Shown: piece after piece, positions 1-8,815 of the stretch
Layout: each line of letters opens with the position of its first letter
Position numbering within the stretch: the stretch's first letter is position 1
Assembly (NCBI GenBank): GCA_023399275.1
Contig: JAEWQH010000046.1
Span: 1 to 44,243 of the forward strand
From: Bacillota bacterium
Lineage (GTDB): Bacteria > Bacillota > Clostridia > Christensenellales > CAG-138
Direction: 5' to 3'
DNA length: 44,243 bases
Position numbers and translations under genes: made by a program
Notes under the pieces: model-generated
What the model saw: only the letters and a program-made list of their open reading frames with translations
Databases searched by the model: none
What the model was told of the DNA's origin: nothing

Positions 1-1286
1 CGCTTGGCGAGGAGCTGCTGCGTCCGCTTTTTCCGCTGTTTGTTGAAGACGCGGTCGCCGTATTTGTCATCTCCGACAACCGGGTGGCCGATCGCCGCCA
101 TCTGCACGCGAATTTGGTGCGTGCGCCCCGTAAACAACTCGATCTCGACGAGGCTGGCTTCCGCGTCGCTTTCGAGCACACGAAAGTGCAATTCGCAGCG
201 CTGCGCGCCGGGCTCGTTGGCAGGGCAGAGACGTACGAATGCACCGTCGGCATCCTTCTGCACCCAGTGAACGAGGCGGTCTTCTTTTTGCGGCACGCCG
301 CGCACCAGCGCGTGATAGACCTTGCGCAGTTTGTGCGTATAGAAAAGCGCTTCATAGTGCGCCGCGTCCGCCTCGGTCCGCGCAAAGAGCACCAGCCCCT
401 CGGTATTTGCATCCAGCCGGTGAACGGGGTACACGCTCTCAAACAGGGACTGGAGCTCTCCGAGCAGCTCGCCCTCTGTCTCCACGCCCGCATGCTTATC
501 GACCACGAGACAATGCGCGTCCAGATACACGCCTCTGCAAACGGAGAACGCCGGCAGCAGCGCGATCTGGGGTGCAAATGCAGACGCACCCCACGGCGGC
601 GTGGAGAAAAATGTCATTGGCTCCTTCAAGGTTGGATGCTGCAGCGTCAGCGCGTATGCCCAGAGGCGGATCTGCTCGCCCGCGGGTGCATCCGGCGCAT
701 AGCGCTGATCCCCGTAGATAGGATAACCCGCATGCGAAAGCTGCACGCGGATCTGGTGCGGTCTGCCGGTGTACAGCTCGATATCCAGCAGAGCCGTATC
801 CTCCGCCTGACCCAGCAGGGCGTAACGCAGGCGCGCTTCCTTTGCGCCCGGTGTATCCTGCGCTGTTACGCGTGAGGAAAAGGTGGTCTCGTCCTTATAG
901 AGCCAGTCGGTCAAATATGCCTGCGGTTGCGGATGCCCCGAAACGATGGCGGCATAACGTTTTTTTGCTTCATGCGTGTGAAACTGCGCGCTCAGGCGCG
1001 CGGCGGCCTTGCTGGTCTTGGCAAAGGCCACTACGCCGCCAACGGGTCGGTCCAGCCGGTGGACGAGGCCAAGGTAGGCCTCGCCGGGCTTTTCGTAGCG
1101 TGTGCGGAGGTACGCCTTCAGCAGCGAAAGCAGATCCTCGTCGCCGGAGCGGTCCGCCTGCACCGGCAGGTTGACTGGCTTTTCGACCACGAGCAGGTGA
1201 TTGTCCTCGTATAGAATTCGGATGCCGCTGTCCGTTCGCTCGTCGCGCCGGAGCTTTTGCATAGCCTGCTGCTCTTCCAAGTGCAT
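1..1286 (-). CDS. Tandem (two-domain) RluA-family pseudouridine synthase, 3' end outside window
   Basis: Translating the minus strand from the ATG at 1286 gives an uninterrupted frame of at least 428 residues that runs off the left edge. It holds two complete RluA-type catalytic modules. The first has HRLDRPVGG (catalytic Asp about residue 79) and TGRPHQIRVQL (about 173-183). The second has HRLDANTEG (Asp about 292) and TGRTHQIRVQM (about 387-397). Family members convert uridine to pseudouridine in rRNA or tRNA with that Asp and normally carry one such module in about 220-320 residues, so this is a fusion or internal duplication. No stop separates the halves; the joint lies near residues 225-255. 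An AGAGGGA ribosome site precedes the start. The methyltransferase stop lies 27 nt upstream, so the two RNA-modification genes are probably co-transcribed. Target sites cannot be inferred. Confidence 0.85.
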   Translation of the reverse strand, partial: MHLEEQQAMQKLRRDERTDSGIRILYEDNHLLVVEKPVNLPVQADRSGDEDLLSLLKAYLRTRYEKPGEAYLGLVHRLDRPVGGVVAFAKTSKAAARLSAQFHTHEAKKRYAAIVSGHPQPQAYLTDWLYKDETTFSSRVTAQDTPGAKEARLRYALLGQAEDTALLDIELYTGRPHQIRVQLSHAGYPIYGDQRYAPDAPAGEQIRLWAYALTLQHPTLKEPMTFFSTPPWGASAFAPQIALLPAFSVCRGVYLDAHCLVVDKHAGVETEGELLGELQSLFESVYPVHRLDANTEGLVLFARTEADAAHYEALFYTHKLRKVYHALVRGVPQKEDRLVHWVQKDADGAFVRLCPANEPGAQRCELHFRVLESDAEASLVEIELFTGRTHQIRVQMAAIGHPVVGDDKYGDRVFNKQRKKRTQQLLAK

Positions 1287-1313
1287 CGTCCCTCTTGCTT
1301 GTTTTTTATCGCA

Positions 1314-2189
1314 TCACCGGTGGAATTGCTTCGGTGTCCAGCGTCCGCTTTCGCCGCAGGGCAGCACGAGCCCGTTTCGCTCGATCGGCAGGCCGACTTC
1401 TCCGGCCGCCGTATCCCCGGCCGGCAGGGCGACGCGCAGCACGTTGTCCAGCACGCTGGCTGCAAGGCCTGTGGTGTAGCTGTTGATGAGGAAAAAGGCG
1501 GGCTCCGGGCTAAGCAGAGCCGCGCAGCCTGCAACCAGCGGGTAGAGGTCGTTTTCTATCTTCCATAGTTCACCCGTGGGCCCGCGGCCATAGCTCGGCG
1601 GATCCATGACGACGCCGTCGTAACGGTTGCCGCGACGCAGTTCCCGCTTGACGAATTTTACGCAGTCATCCACAATGTAACGGATATGCGCCGCGTCAAG
1701 CCCGCTTGCAGCGGCGTTGTCCTTTGCCCAGGAGACCATGCCCTTTGCCGCGTCCACGTGCACAACCTCTGCGCCGGCGGCCGCGCAGGAAAGCGTCGCT
1801 CCGCCCGTGTATGCAAAGAGGTTGAGCACCCGTGGCGCGCGCGCATGCGTCTGTGCCCAGTGAAAGAGTTCGCCGCGCATCCAGTCCCAGTTGACAGCCT
1901 GCTCCGGAAACAGCCCCGTGTGCTTAAACCCGGTCGGACGTACGACAAACGTCAGGTCGCGATACGAAACCGTCCAGGATTCGGGCAGACTTCGATGCTC
2001 TTGCCAGTGACCTCCGCCGGTTTCGGAGCGGATGTAGACCGCGTCTGCCGCGTGTTCGTCCATGGGCCAGACAGCCTGCGGATCGGGGCGCAGCAGGGTG
2101 ATATTCTTCCAGCGCTCCAGCTTCATGCCGTTGCCCGCGTCCAGCACGCGAAAGTCCTTCCAAGCATCTGCGATAAACATCTCGCTCAA
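1314..2189 (-). CDS. Class I SAM-dependent methyltransferase, RlmI-like
   Basis: The product resembles RlmI-type 23S rRNA cytosine-5 methyltransferases, which use SAM. Visible motifs are the SAM loop VLNLFAYTGGATL, the acidic motif EVVHVDAAKGMVSWAKDNA, and the catalytic-region DPPSYGRGPTGELWKIE. I chose the TTG start at 2189 because GGAGGA lies 4-5 nt before it; an ATG at 2180 is the alternative, and a more distal ATG at 2219 has no good ribosome site. The protein is about 291 residues and appears to lack the N-terminal PUA domain of E. coli RlmI. It is followed after 27 nt by the double pseudouridine synthase, which supports a role in RNA modification. The exact substrate is unproven. Confidence 0.85.
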   Translation of the reverse strand: MSEMFIADAWKDFRVLDAGNGMKLERWKNITLLRPDPQAVWPMDEHAADAVYIRSETGGGHWQEHRSLPESWTVSYRDLTFVVRPTGFKHTGLFPEQAVNWDWMRGELFHWAQTHARAPRVLNLFAYTGGATLSCAAAGAEVVHVDAAKGMVSWAKDNAAASGLDAAHIRYIVDDCVKFVKRELRRGNRYDGVVMDPPSYGRGPTGELWKIENDLYPLVAGCAALLSPEPAFFLINSYTTGLAASVLDNVLRVALPAGDTAAGEVGLPIERNGLVLPCGESGRWTPKQFHR

Positions 2190-2245
2190 TTTTCCTCCGA
2201 GCGGCGCACTCCGCCGCAATGATGCGCTATTGTCTGCTATCCACC

Positions 2246-2274
2246 AGTATACAGGCTTTTGGAGCGCTCGGAAA
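2246..2274 (-). promoter_or_regulatory. Possible promoter of the methyltransferase/pseudouridine synthase pair
   Basis: On the minus strand a TATACT -10 element (plus-strand 2246-2251) lies about 60 nt before the TTG start. The -35 region is poor, so this is a weak call. Confidence 0.35.
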
Positions 2275-2369
2275 GAACGGATTTGCTTCGGATGGAATGT
2301 GCAAGCGGTTCACAATTCGACCGGGTTCGTCCGCAATCGTGGCAGGATTATTAACTTTTATCGGTTTCG

Positions 2370-2398
2370 CTTTCCCCCGGTGATGCATTTGGTATAAT
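2370..2398 (+). promoter_or_regulatory. Probable promoter of the penicillin-binding protein gene
   Basis: A perfect TATAAT -10 box is at 2393-2398, 45 nt before the start of the transpeptidase gene. The -35 region around 2370-2375 matches the consensus poorly. Confidence 0.5.
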
Positions 2399-2443
2399 AT
2401 CAATGTTTACCGGGGGGTAAATCTGGAAAGATCAGGGTTATCA

Positions 2444-5305
2444 ATGAAACGAGTTTTCGCATTTTTTTTAGCGGTTGTTCTGCTGAGCACGGCGGTTTTG
2501 AGCACGGGCTGCTCGATCGTGACCCGCGGCAGTGATTACTGCTACCGTTTTTTGGACTATATCAGTGAAGGGTCGTTTGAAAAAGCCTACGAGATGCTCG
2601 CGGACAGCATCAAGGCGCCGGAGACCGAAGAAGAGCGCGTAGAGCGTCTCGCTGCCGAAGAAAAGGAAAAGGAAGAAAACCGAAAAATCTGGCGGCAGGT
2701 TTTTGGATTGGATAAAGAAGAAACCCCCTCGCCTACGCCCGAAGCCGCCGCAACTCCGGACCCCAGCGTAACGCCGGAGGCCAGCGTAACGCCGGAAGCC
2801 AGTATAACGCCGGAGGCAGCCGAATCGCCGGATGCAAGCGCGACCCTCGACCCCGGCACGGTAGACGACGAGAGCATCCCCGCCGACCAGCGCGACACGG
2901 ATATGACGCCCTCGGCGGACGCCACCCCGACCCCCGCGGACACCGCTTCGCCCGATGCATCCGGGACACCGGACCCCAATGCTTCGCCGACCCCGGCACC
3001 CTCCTCGGCCGGCGAGGATGATACGGAGGAAGAGGCCGAAACGACCATCACAAAGGTCGAATTCATCGAGCGCTATCAGAGTATATTTGACGAACTGGAG
3101 CTCACCGGGATCGACTACTCCGCAACGGATGTCGTGAATGGCGAGATCATCGCGCAGGTTAGCTATACGCTCACCTACCATAGCGCGCGCGCCGGCGAGG
3201 ACCTCACCTATGATTTTGTCATCGAGGCCAACCGCATCGAGCATCGCTGGACGATCAACTGGTCCCCAAGCCTGATCTTTCCGCAGATGGAGTGGGGCGA
3301 TACGCTCCGCGTCGGCGTGCTGCAGGCAAACCGCGGTGAAATTCTCGCCTACGGCGAGCCATACGCGCAGAACGTCAGCGCGGTCACCGTCTTCTGCGTA
3401 CCGAGTACGATCGAGAACGAGGAAGAGTTTATCCGTTCGGTAGCGGCCGTCGCCGAGATGGAGATGACGGAGGAGGACGTACGCGAGGCGCTCAAGAAGG
3501 TGCGAAACGACTTCGTAAAGCTCAAGACGTTCTATCCGGATGAGGCTACGACGGACTTGAAGCAGCGGCTGCTCTCCATCACCGGCCTTGCCATCGATAC
3601 GGCAAACTACGGCACGCTGCGCTACTATCCAAACGGCGAGTCGCTTTGCCATATCGTAGGTTACGCGGGAATCATCTCCAAAAAAGAAAAGATCAACTTC
3701 GAAACCTATGGGGATATCCGCTACGACGCGGCAAACGACCGCTATGTTACCACGCCGACGCGGTACAACGGCGATAGCTATATCGGCAAATACGGCCTGG
3801 AGCTGCTCTATGAAGACCAGCTCCTGGGCACCAACGGCCGCTTTACCTACATACAGACCAAGGAAGGCGGCAGCCGGGGCATGCTCTACTCCACCGATGC
3901 GGTGAACGGCAACGACCTGCATCTGACCATCATCCCGGAGCTGCAGGAGCGGCTGGAGGACGTGATCGACACCGTGGTGTACGACGAAAACATCCACGGC
4001 AGCGTGGTCGTGATCAACCCCAAGACCGGCGCCATACAGGCGATGACCTCCTGGCCGGGCTTCGATCTTAACGACCTGAGCCGAGGCCTGCCGCTCGACG
4101 AGTGGACGGCGATGCAGAACGACACGGTCAACCTGCCGCTTTTCAACCGCACGACGCAGGGACGCTATACGCCCGGCTCGGTGTTTAAGCTCATGACCAG
4201 CGCGGCGCTGATCGAAACGAACACGATGACGGTCAACGATGTGTTCCCCGCTTCAGAAGATTTTAAGGATAATTCATGGTATCCTTCCGAGACGTTCCTT
4301 GCCAACCTTGCGGATCGCGCCAGCACGCTGACCTGGAAGGAGCAGAGCAACGACCGCGCATTGGTTCGTACCCGCTCGGACAGCAGAAAATCGCCGATGA
4401 ACATGACCAACTCCATCGTCTCGTCGGATAATCTCTATTTCTCCTATGCCGCCATGCGTATGGGCTGGAAGAAGTTCACCGCGTTTATGGAGCAGATCGG
4501 CTGGATGACGCCTATCGAGCTCGAGGCGGACGGCACCGAGCCGCGTATCTACTGGGAGGTCAACGAAAACGACCCGGAACAGGTTGCCTGGCTGAACCTC
4601 GCTGAGGGCGGCACGACGATCTGGGAGCAAAACGAGGATGGTACTTACAGCGAGGTGCCCGGCGTTCAGCTCTCCCTGGACAAGATGCTCTATGGCCTCG
4701 ACGTCAGCACGCCGCAGCTGTTTAACAACCGCGCGGAGGATAAGCCGCTCAACGAGTACGACCTCGCGGTCACGGGCTACGGGCAGGGCGAAATCCTGAT
4801 GTCGCCGCTGCAGATGGCCTGCTACGCTTCTGCCTACGCCAACGATGGAGTGATCATGCAGCCGTATCTGGTGGACAGCATCTGGCATGCGGACGGAACG
4901 GACTATACACTCGTGGAGCAGCGGGAGCCGAAGGTCTACCGAACGATCTTCCAAAAGGGCACCGTGGACAATATCTACCCCGCGCTGCTGCAGGTTATCA
5001 CCGACGGCACGGCGCGCAGCATGATTCGCAGCTTTATCAACAGAGCGGAGCTGAGCCTGGGCTACACGCTCGCCGGCAAGACGGGCACCGCCGAGCTCGA
5101 CGACGACAAGACGAAGGAACTCGCGTGGTTCATCTGCTGGCGCGACAGCAAGGATGGCGAGAAGGTCACGGAGGAGGATGCGCGCCTTGTGTGCATCATG
5201 CTCGAGATCGACTTGACCAATCTGCCGGACGAGTGGAGCCAGATGAAGTTTGACATCGCCCGCGCGCTGCTCAAGGATGATGTGCTCAACGAGACGGAAG
5301 GCTGA
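2444..5305 (+). CDS. Class B penicillin-binding protein (transpeptidase lipoprotein with NTF2-like domain)
   Basis: This cross-links peptidoglycan as a D,D-transpeptidase at the outer face of the membrane. Residues 1-23 are a lipoprotein signal ending in LSTGC. Residues about 27-60 look like the first helices of a MecA_N/NTF2-like domain, and the rest of that domain resumes at about 203-285. Between them lies a charged stretch and then a Thr/Pro/Ala/Glu linker (about 93-200). The PBP dimer region follows, then the transpeptidase domain with SVFK (active Ser 579, Lys 582), SDN (661-663) and KTG (879-881). At 953 residues it is longer than most such proteins, mainly because of the linker. The upstream ribosome site is weak. 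A terminator-like stem and then murG follow, so it sits in a peptidoglycan locus. Which PBP2/PBP3 role it plays cannot be told. Confidence 0.93.
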   Translation: MKRVFAFFLAVVLLSTAVLSTGCSIVTRGSDYCYRFLDYISEGSFEKAYEMLADSIKAPETEEERVERLAAEEKEKEENRKIWRQVFGLDKEETPSPTPEAAATPDPSVTPEASVTPEASITPEAAESPDASATLDPGTVDDESIPADQRDTDMTPSADATPTPADTASPDASGTPDPNASPTPAPSSAGEDDTEEEAETTITKVEFIERYQSIFDELELTGIDYSATDVVNGEIIAQVSYTLTYHSARAGEDLTYDFVIEANRIEHRWTINWSPSLIFPQMEWGDTLRVGVLQANRGEILAYGEPYAQNVSAVTVFCVPSTIENEEEFIRSVAAVAEMEMTEEDVREALKKVRNDFVKLKTFYPDEATTDLKQRLLSITGLAIDTANYGTLRYYPNGESLCHIVGYAGIISKKEKINFETYGDIRYDAANDRYVTTPTRYNGDSYIGKYGLELLYEDQLLGTNGRFTYIQTKEGGSRGMLYSTDAVNGNDLHLTIIPELQERLEDVIDTVVYDENIHGSVVVINPKTGAIQAMTSWPGFDLNDLSRGLPLDEWTAMQNDTVNLPLFNRTTQGRYTPGSVFKLMTSAALIETNTMTVNDVFPASEDFKDNSWYPSETFLANLADRASTLTWKEQSNDRALVRTRSDSRKSPMNMTNSIVSSDNLYFSYAAMRMGWKKFTAFMEQIGWMTPIELEADGTEPRIYWEVNENDPEQVAWLNLAEGGTTIWEQNEDGTYSEVPGVQLSLDKMLYGLDVSTPQLFNNRAEDKPLNEYDLAVTGYGQGEILMSPLQMACYASAYANDGVIMQPYLVDSIWHADGTDYTLVEQREPKVYRTIFQKGTVDNIYPALLQVITDGTARSMIRSFINRAELSLGYTLAGKTGTAELDDDKTKELAWFICWRDSKDGEKVTEEDARLVCIMLEIDLTNLPDEWSQMKFDIARALLKDDVLNETEG
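2765..2818 (+). repeat. 18-bp tandem repeat, three copies, inside the PBP linker
   Basis: Three consecutive 18-nt units (2765-2782, 2783-2800, 2801-2818) differ by a few bases and encode a repeated Ser-Val/Ile-Thr-Pro-Glu-Ala unit. They lie in the low-complexity linker and keep the reading frame. Confidence 0.8.
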
Positions 5306-5373
5306 TGTTTGGAACTTTTTGTAGACACGCATGCGCGTTTGGCTTACACTGAACGACAGATAACGAACGTCAA

Positions 5374-5407
5374 CACACGATCGGTTCGCGCCGGTCGTGT
5401 GCTTTTT
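5374..5407 (+). terminator. Rho-independent terminator or attenuator between the PBP gene and murG
   Basis: An 11-bp stem (5374-5384 with 5391-5401, one G-T pair) encloses a 6-nt loop and is followed by CTTTTT. It ends only 18 nt before the murG ATG, so murG must be read by read-through or by an unseen promoter. This makes an attenuator possible. Confidence 0.75.
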
Positions 5408-5425
5408 CGGAGGAGGACCGCTGGA

Positions 5426-6514
5426 ATGATGGCAGAGCAGACCAATGGAGCAAAACGAATCGTCTTTACAGGCGGCGGCACGGCAGGGCACGTAACGCCG
5501 AATATCGCGCTGATCGAGCCGCTGCTGCGCGAAGGCTGGGAGGTGCACTACATCGGTTCCAAAACCGGCATAGAGAAGGAGCTGATCGCGGGGCTGGCGG
5601 GTGTGACCTACCACGGTATATCGACGGGCAAGCTGCGGCGCTATTTTTCCTGGCAGAACTTCATCGATCCCTTTCGCGTCGTGCGCGGCTGGGTTCAGGC
5701 GCGCCGGCTGATCCGGCTGATCCGGCCGGACGTGGTCTTCAGCAAAGGCGGGTTCGTCTCCGTTCCGGTCGTGCTCGCCGCGGGGAAGGTGCCGGTGGTT
5801 GCGCACGAGTCGGACTATTCGCCCGGCCTGAGCAACCGCATCGCAGCCCGCTTCACGGACCGGATCTGCGTGAGCTTTGAAGATACGCTGGCGCATATTC
5901 CGCGCGGCAAGGGGATCTTTACAGGCACGCCCATCCGCCCTGCGCTGTATGAGGGCGATCGTGATCGCGCGCTTGTGTTCACGGGGCTCACCGGGGAGAA
6001 GCCCGTGCTGCTCGTCATGGGCGGTAGCCTCGGCGCGCAGAAGCTCAATGAGCTGGTCCGGGCGGCGCTGCCGCAGCTATCCTGGCGGTTTGATATCGTC
6101 CATCTCTGCGGTCGCGGTAAAAATGACTGTGGCTGCTCCGCCTGCGGCTACATGCAGTATGAATACATCGGCAAAGAACTGCCGGATCTGTTTGCGCTGT
6201 GCGACATCGCGCTCTCGCGTGCGGGAGGCAATAGTGTGTTTGAGCTGCTCGCGCTCAATAAGCCTGCCGTTCTCGTTCCGCTGACGTCCGCCAGCACGCG
6301 CGGCGACCAGCTGCTCAACGCGCGCTACTTTGAGAAAAAGGGTTATGCGAAGATGGTGGATCAAAACACCGCTACGCCGGAGTCGCTCGCCGAGGCGGTA
6401 AACGCGGTGTATGACGAACGCGCGCGTTATGCCGCGCGCATGTGTGAGGACACGAGATCGGATGGTACGGAGTCGATTCTGGAGATCATCCGCCAGGCGG
6501 CCGCCCGTGGATAG
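5426..6514 (+). CDS. murG: MurG, UDP-GlcNAc:lipid I N-acetylglucosaminyltransferase
   Basis: MurG transfers GlcNAc from UDP-GlcNAc to lipid I, giving lipid II on the cytoplasmic face of the membrane. The 362-residue protein has the N-terminal glycine loop GGGTAGHVTPN (about 16-26) that contacts the lipid I diphosphate, HESDYSPGLSNR (about 127-138), the central MGGSLGAQ hinge of the second GT-B domain, and the nucleotide-binding RAGGNSVFELLALNKP, whose conserved Glu is about residue 273. I set the start at 5426 because GGAGGAGG lies about 9 nt before it; the frame is open further upstream but without a ribosome site and across the preceding terminator. It follows a class B PBP and overlaps a methyltransferase gene by about 8 nt. 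Length is normal for the family. Confidence 0.95.
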   Translation: MMAEQTNGAKRIVFTGGGTAGHVTPNIALIEPLLREGWEVHYIGSKTGIEKELIAGLAGVTYHGISTGKLRRYFSWQNFIDPFRVVRGWVQARRLIRLIRPDVVFSKGGFVSVPVVLAAGKVPVVAHESDYSPGLSNRIAARFTDRICVSFEDTLAHIPRGKGIFTGTPIRPALYEGDRDRALVFTGLTGEKPVLLVMGGSLGAQKLNELVRAALPQLSWRFDIVHLCGRGKNDCGCSACGYMQYEYIGKELPDLFALCDIALSRAGGNSVFELLALNKPAVLVPLTSASTRGDQLLNARYFEKKGYAKMVDQNTATPESLAEAVNAVYDERARYAARMCEDTRSDGTESILEIIRQAAARG

Positions 6515-7988
6515 GCGGATAGGCGGGAAGCCGGACGCCCGCACCGGACGCATACAGGCGGAACCGCCTGTAAACGAGCGGGAGCTGCGTGCGCTCGCGG
6601 CCGCTCTCGATACCGAGCCGGCTGCCGCGCTTTCCGCGCTTGCCGCGCATGCAAAAAAACGCGCTGCGCGGGAGATGCTCGAGCGCATCTTCTCCGACCG
6701 CGCCGCGCTCTATGCCGCGCTTTGCTCGCCGGAACCAAAGGCGCGAAAGAACGCCGCGCGCGTGCTCGGCGCGTTTGCAAACGAGCGGGATGCGGATGCG
6801 CTCATCGGGGCGCTGCAGGCGGAGCAAACGCGCTTTGTCATCCCTTCGATCCTGCTCGCGCTCGGCGCCGTTGCGGGCGAGCAGGCGGGCGCTGCGATTC
6901 GCGATTATACGCCGCCTGCCGCAGCGGACGAGAGTGAAAAAAAACACGTCTCCGAAATCGAAGACGCACATAAAAAAGCGTTGGACGCGCTTGTGCGGGA
7001 CGAGCCGCTGCCGCAGCGCACGCGCCTGGACCGGCCGCATGAGATACGGCTGGTGCCGCCTGCGGGATTTGGACAGATGCTATATGACGAGGCCGTTTCG
7101 CGCGGATTTGCCGCTTCGTTGCAAAGCGAAGGGGTCGTGGTAACGACCGACCGGATCAAGACCCTGCAGGAGCTGCGCTGCGCGCAGGAGCTCCTGCTGC
7201 CGCTTGGTGCGGATGTCCCGCTCGAGGCGGCGCGGATTGCGGCGCTTGCCGGTCCGGTCTTGACGCGGCCCTACCGCGTCGAACTGCGCGGATACGCGGG
7301 GGATCGCGGTGCGTTCATTCGGGATGTCTGCGATGCGCTTGGCGGCGGGGATAACCCTTCGCGCTATGCGGATGAGCTGCGGCTCGTCTGCCGCGGCAGC
7401 GGGTGCGATGTGTTCATTCGTCCACGCAATGTGCCGGATACGCGTTTTGCTTACCGAAAGCGCGCGCTGCCCGCGTCCATCCATCCCGTGCAGGCGGCGT
7501 GCCTGGCTCGCTATGCGCTCTCGTTTGTCTCCGCGGCGCGTCCGCGTACGCTGGACCCCTTCTGCGGCAGCGGAACGCTGCTTTTTGAGCTGGAGCGCGC
7601 CGCGGCTTCGGCGCTGATCGGTGTGGATATCTCCGAGCGCGCGCTGGATGCCGCGCGGGAAAACGCGGCCGCCGCGCACAGCGGCGCGCGGTTCGTGCAC
7701 AAGGATATCCTCAAGTTTGAGCCGCGAGAACCGTTTGAACTCATTCTGACGAATATGCCGTTTGGCAACCGCGTAGGCACACACAGCGCAAATGAGGCGC
7801 TCTATGGCGGCTTCGTGCGCGCGCTGCCGGCGCTTCTTGCGCCGGGCGGCGTTGCGGTGCTGTATACCATGGAGCACAGGCTGCTCACGGCCTGCCTGGG
7901 GCGCGCGCCGGAGCTTTTGATCGCGGCGGAGCTCACCACCGAAGCGGGCGGGCTGAATCCGCGCGTCACCGTGGTGCGCAGGCGCTAG
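6507..7988 (+). CDS. HEAT-repeat / THUMP-type RNA (guanine-N2) methyltransferase-like protein
   Basis: The C-terminal part (about residues 290-493) is a Rossmann methyltransferase of the Trm11/Trm14/RlmL type, with SIHPVQAACLARYAL, the SAM loop DPFCGSGTLLFE (Asp about 350) and the catalytic NMPFG (about 416-420) in place of NPPY. These enzymes usually methylate guanine N2 in tRNA or rRNA. Residues about 45-135 look like HEAT-type helical repeats with alternating Ala/Leu helices, not a standard THUMP domain; about 170-290 is a less recognisable middle part. The start is uncertain: GTG at 6507 overlaps the murG end by 8 nt, while ATG at 6462 overlaps it by about 50 nt. It probably shares the murG transcript. 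The substrate is not known. Confidence 0.75.
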   Translation: MDRRIGGKPDARTGRIQAEPPVNERELRALAAALDTEPAAALSALAAHAKKRAAREMLERIFSDRAALYAALCSPEPKARKNAARVLGAFANERDADALIGALQAEQTRFVIPSILLALGAVAGEQAGAAIRDYTPPAAADESEKKHVSEIEDAHKKALDALVRDEPLPQRTRLDRPHEIRLVPPAGFGQMLYDEAVSRGFAASLQSEGVVVTTDRIKTLQELRCAQELLLPLGADVPLEAARIAALAGPVLTRPYRVELRGYAGDRGAFIRDVCDALGGGDNPSRYADELRLVCRGSGCDVFIRPRNVPDTRFAYRKRALPASIHPVQAACLARYALSFVSAARPRTLDPFCGSGTLLFELERAAASALIGVDISERALDAARENAAAAHSGARFVHKDILKFEPREPFELILTNMPFGNRVGTHSANEALYGGFVRALPALLAPGGVAVLYTMEHRLLTACLGRAPELLIAAELTTEAGGLNPRVTVVRRR

Positions 7989-8002
7989 CCGCGCGGGTGC
8001 CG

Positions 8003-8806
8003 TTACGCCTGCTGCTGTGCGGCGCCGCTTTCCGGCCACAGCGCGGCCGCCTCGATGGGCGCGTTTGCATTCCCCTCCAGAAAGGACTGGTAGTGCGCGC
8101 AGATACCTTTGGTATCGCCCAGCGCGACCGTCTTGCCGTGATCGAGCCAGAGCACCTTGGTGCAGAGGTTTTCGATCTGCTTGATGGAGTGTGAAACGAG
8201 GATCGTAACGGCGCCGCCGTGGATGATCTCCATCATCTTGTTGGCGCTCTTTTCCTGAAACGCCCCGTCCCCAACCGAGAGAACCTCGTCGAGAATCAGA
8301 ATCTCCGGCTGCACCAAAGAGGCGATGGAAAACGCAAGCCGCGACTGCATCCCCGACGAGAGCTGCTTGAAGGGGCGCTCCTCAAAGGCCTTCAGCTCCG
8401 CGAAGTCGATGATCGCGTCGTATGCTTCGTTCATGAATTTTTTGGTGTAGCCCAGCATCGCACCGCGCAGATATGCGTTTTCCTTCACCGTCAGGTCCCC
8501 GTCGAAGCCGGAGGCAAGCTCCAGCAGCGCGGAGATGCGGCCTGCCCGCTCGATGCGTCCGTTTGTAGGCACCATGACGCCCGTTACCGCCTTAAGCAGC
8601 GTGGACTTGCCCGCGCCGTTGGAGCCGATGATGCCGAGCAGCTCACCCTCATGCAGCTCAAAGGAGACATCCTTGACCGCCATAAAATGCTCCACGCGGT
8701 AGCGGTGTGTCAGCTTGCGCATGGTCCATTCCTTGAGCCCGATGTCCCGAAAATCGCCAAATTTGTATCGAATCGATACGTTTTCAACCTTCAGTATGGA
8801 TTGCAC
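8003..8806 (-). CDS. Polysaccharide/teichoic acid ABC exporter, ATP-binding subunit (Wzt/TagH type)
   Basis: This is the ATPase that powers export of a lipid-linked polysaccharide or teichoic acid through the permease encoded just upstream. It has Walker A GSNGAGKST (61-69), the signature LSSGMQ (149-154), Walker B ILILDE (169-174) and the switch His (about 206). The N-terminal sequence around IRYKFGDFRDIGLKEW and the VLSVGD after Walker B are typical of the Wzt/TagH/RfbE group. At 267 residues it lacks the C-terminal carbohydrate-binding domain of long Wzt proteins, so recognition of a modified chain end is not expected. It starts 9 nt after the permease stop. It converges on the preceding methyltransferase gene with a 14-nt gap. 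Confidence 0.92.
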   Translation of the reverse strand: MQSILKVENVSIRYKFGDFRDIGLKEWTMRKLTHRYRVEHFMAVKDVSFELHEGELLGIIGSNGAGKSTLLKAVTGVMVPTNGRIERAGRISALLELASGFDGDLTVKENAYLRGAMLGYTKKFMNEAYDAIIDFAELKAFEERPFKQLSSGMQSRLAFSIASLVQPEILILDEVLSVGDGAFQEKSANKMMEIIHGGAVTILVSHSIKQIENLCTKVLWLDHGKTVALGDTKGICAHYQSFLEGNANAPIEAAALWPESGAAQQQA

Positions 8807-8815
8807 GTCTAATCC

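Noticed and set aside
84..875. A plus-strand open frame across the left end
   Set aside because: The minus strand encodes two clear pseudouridine synthase motifs here; the plus frame has no motif.
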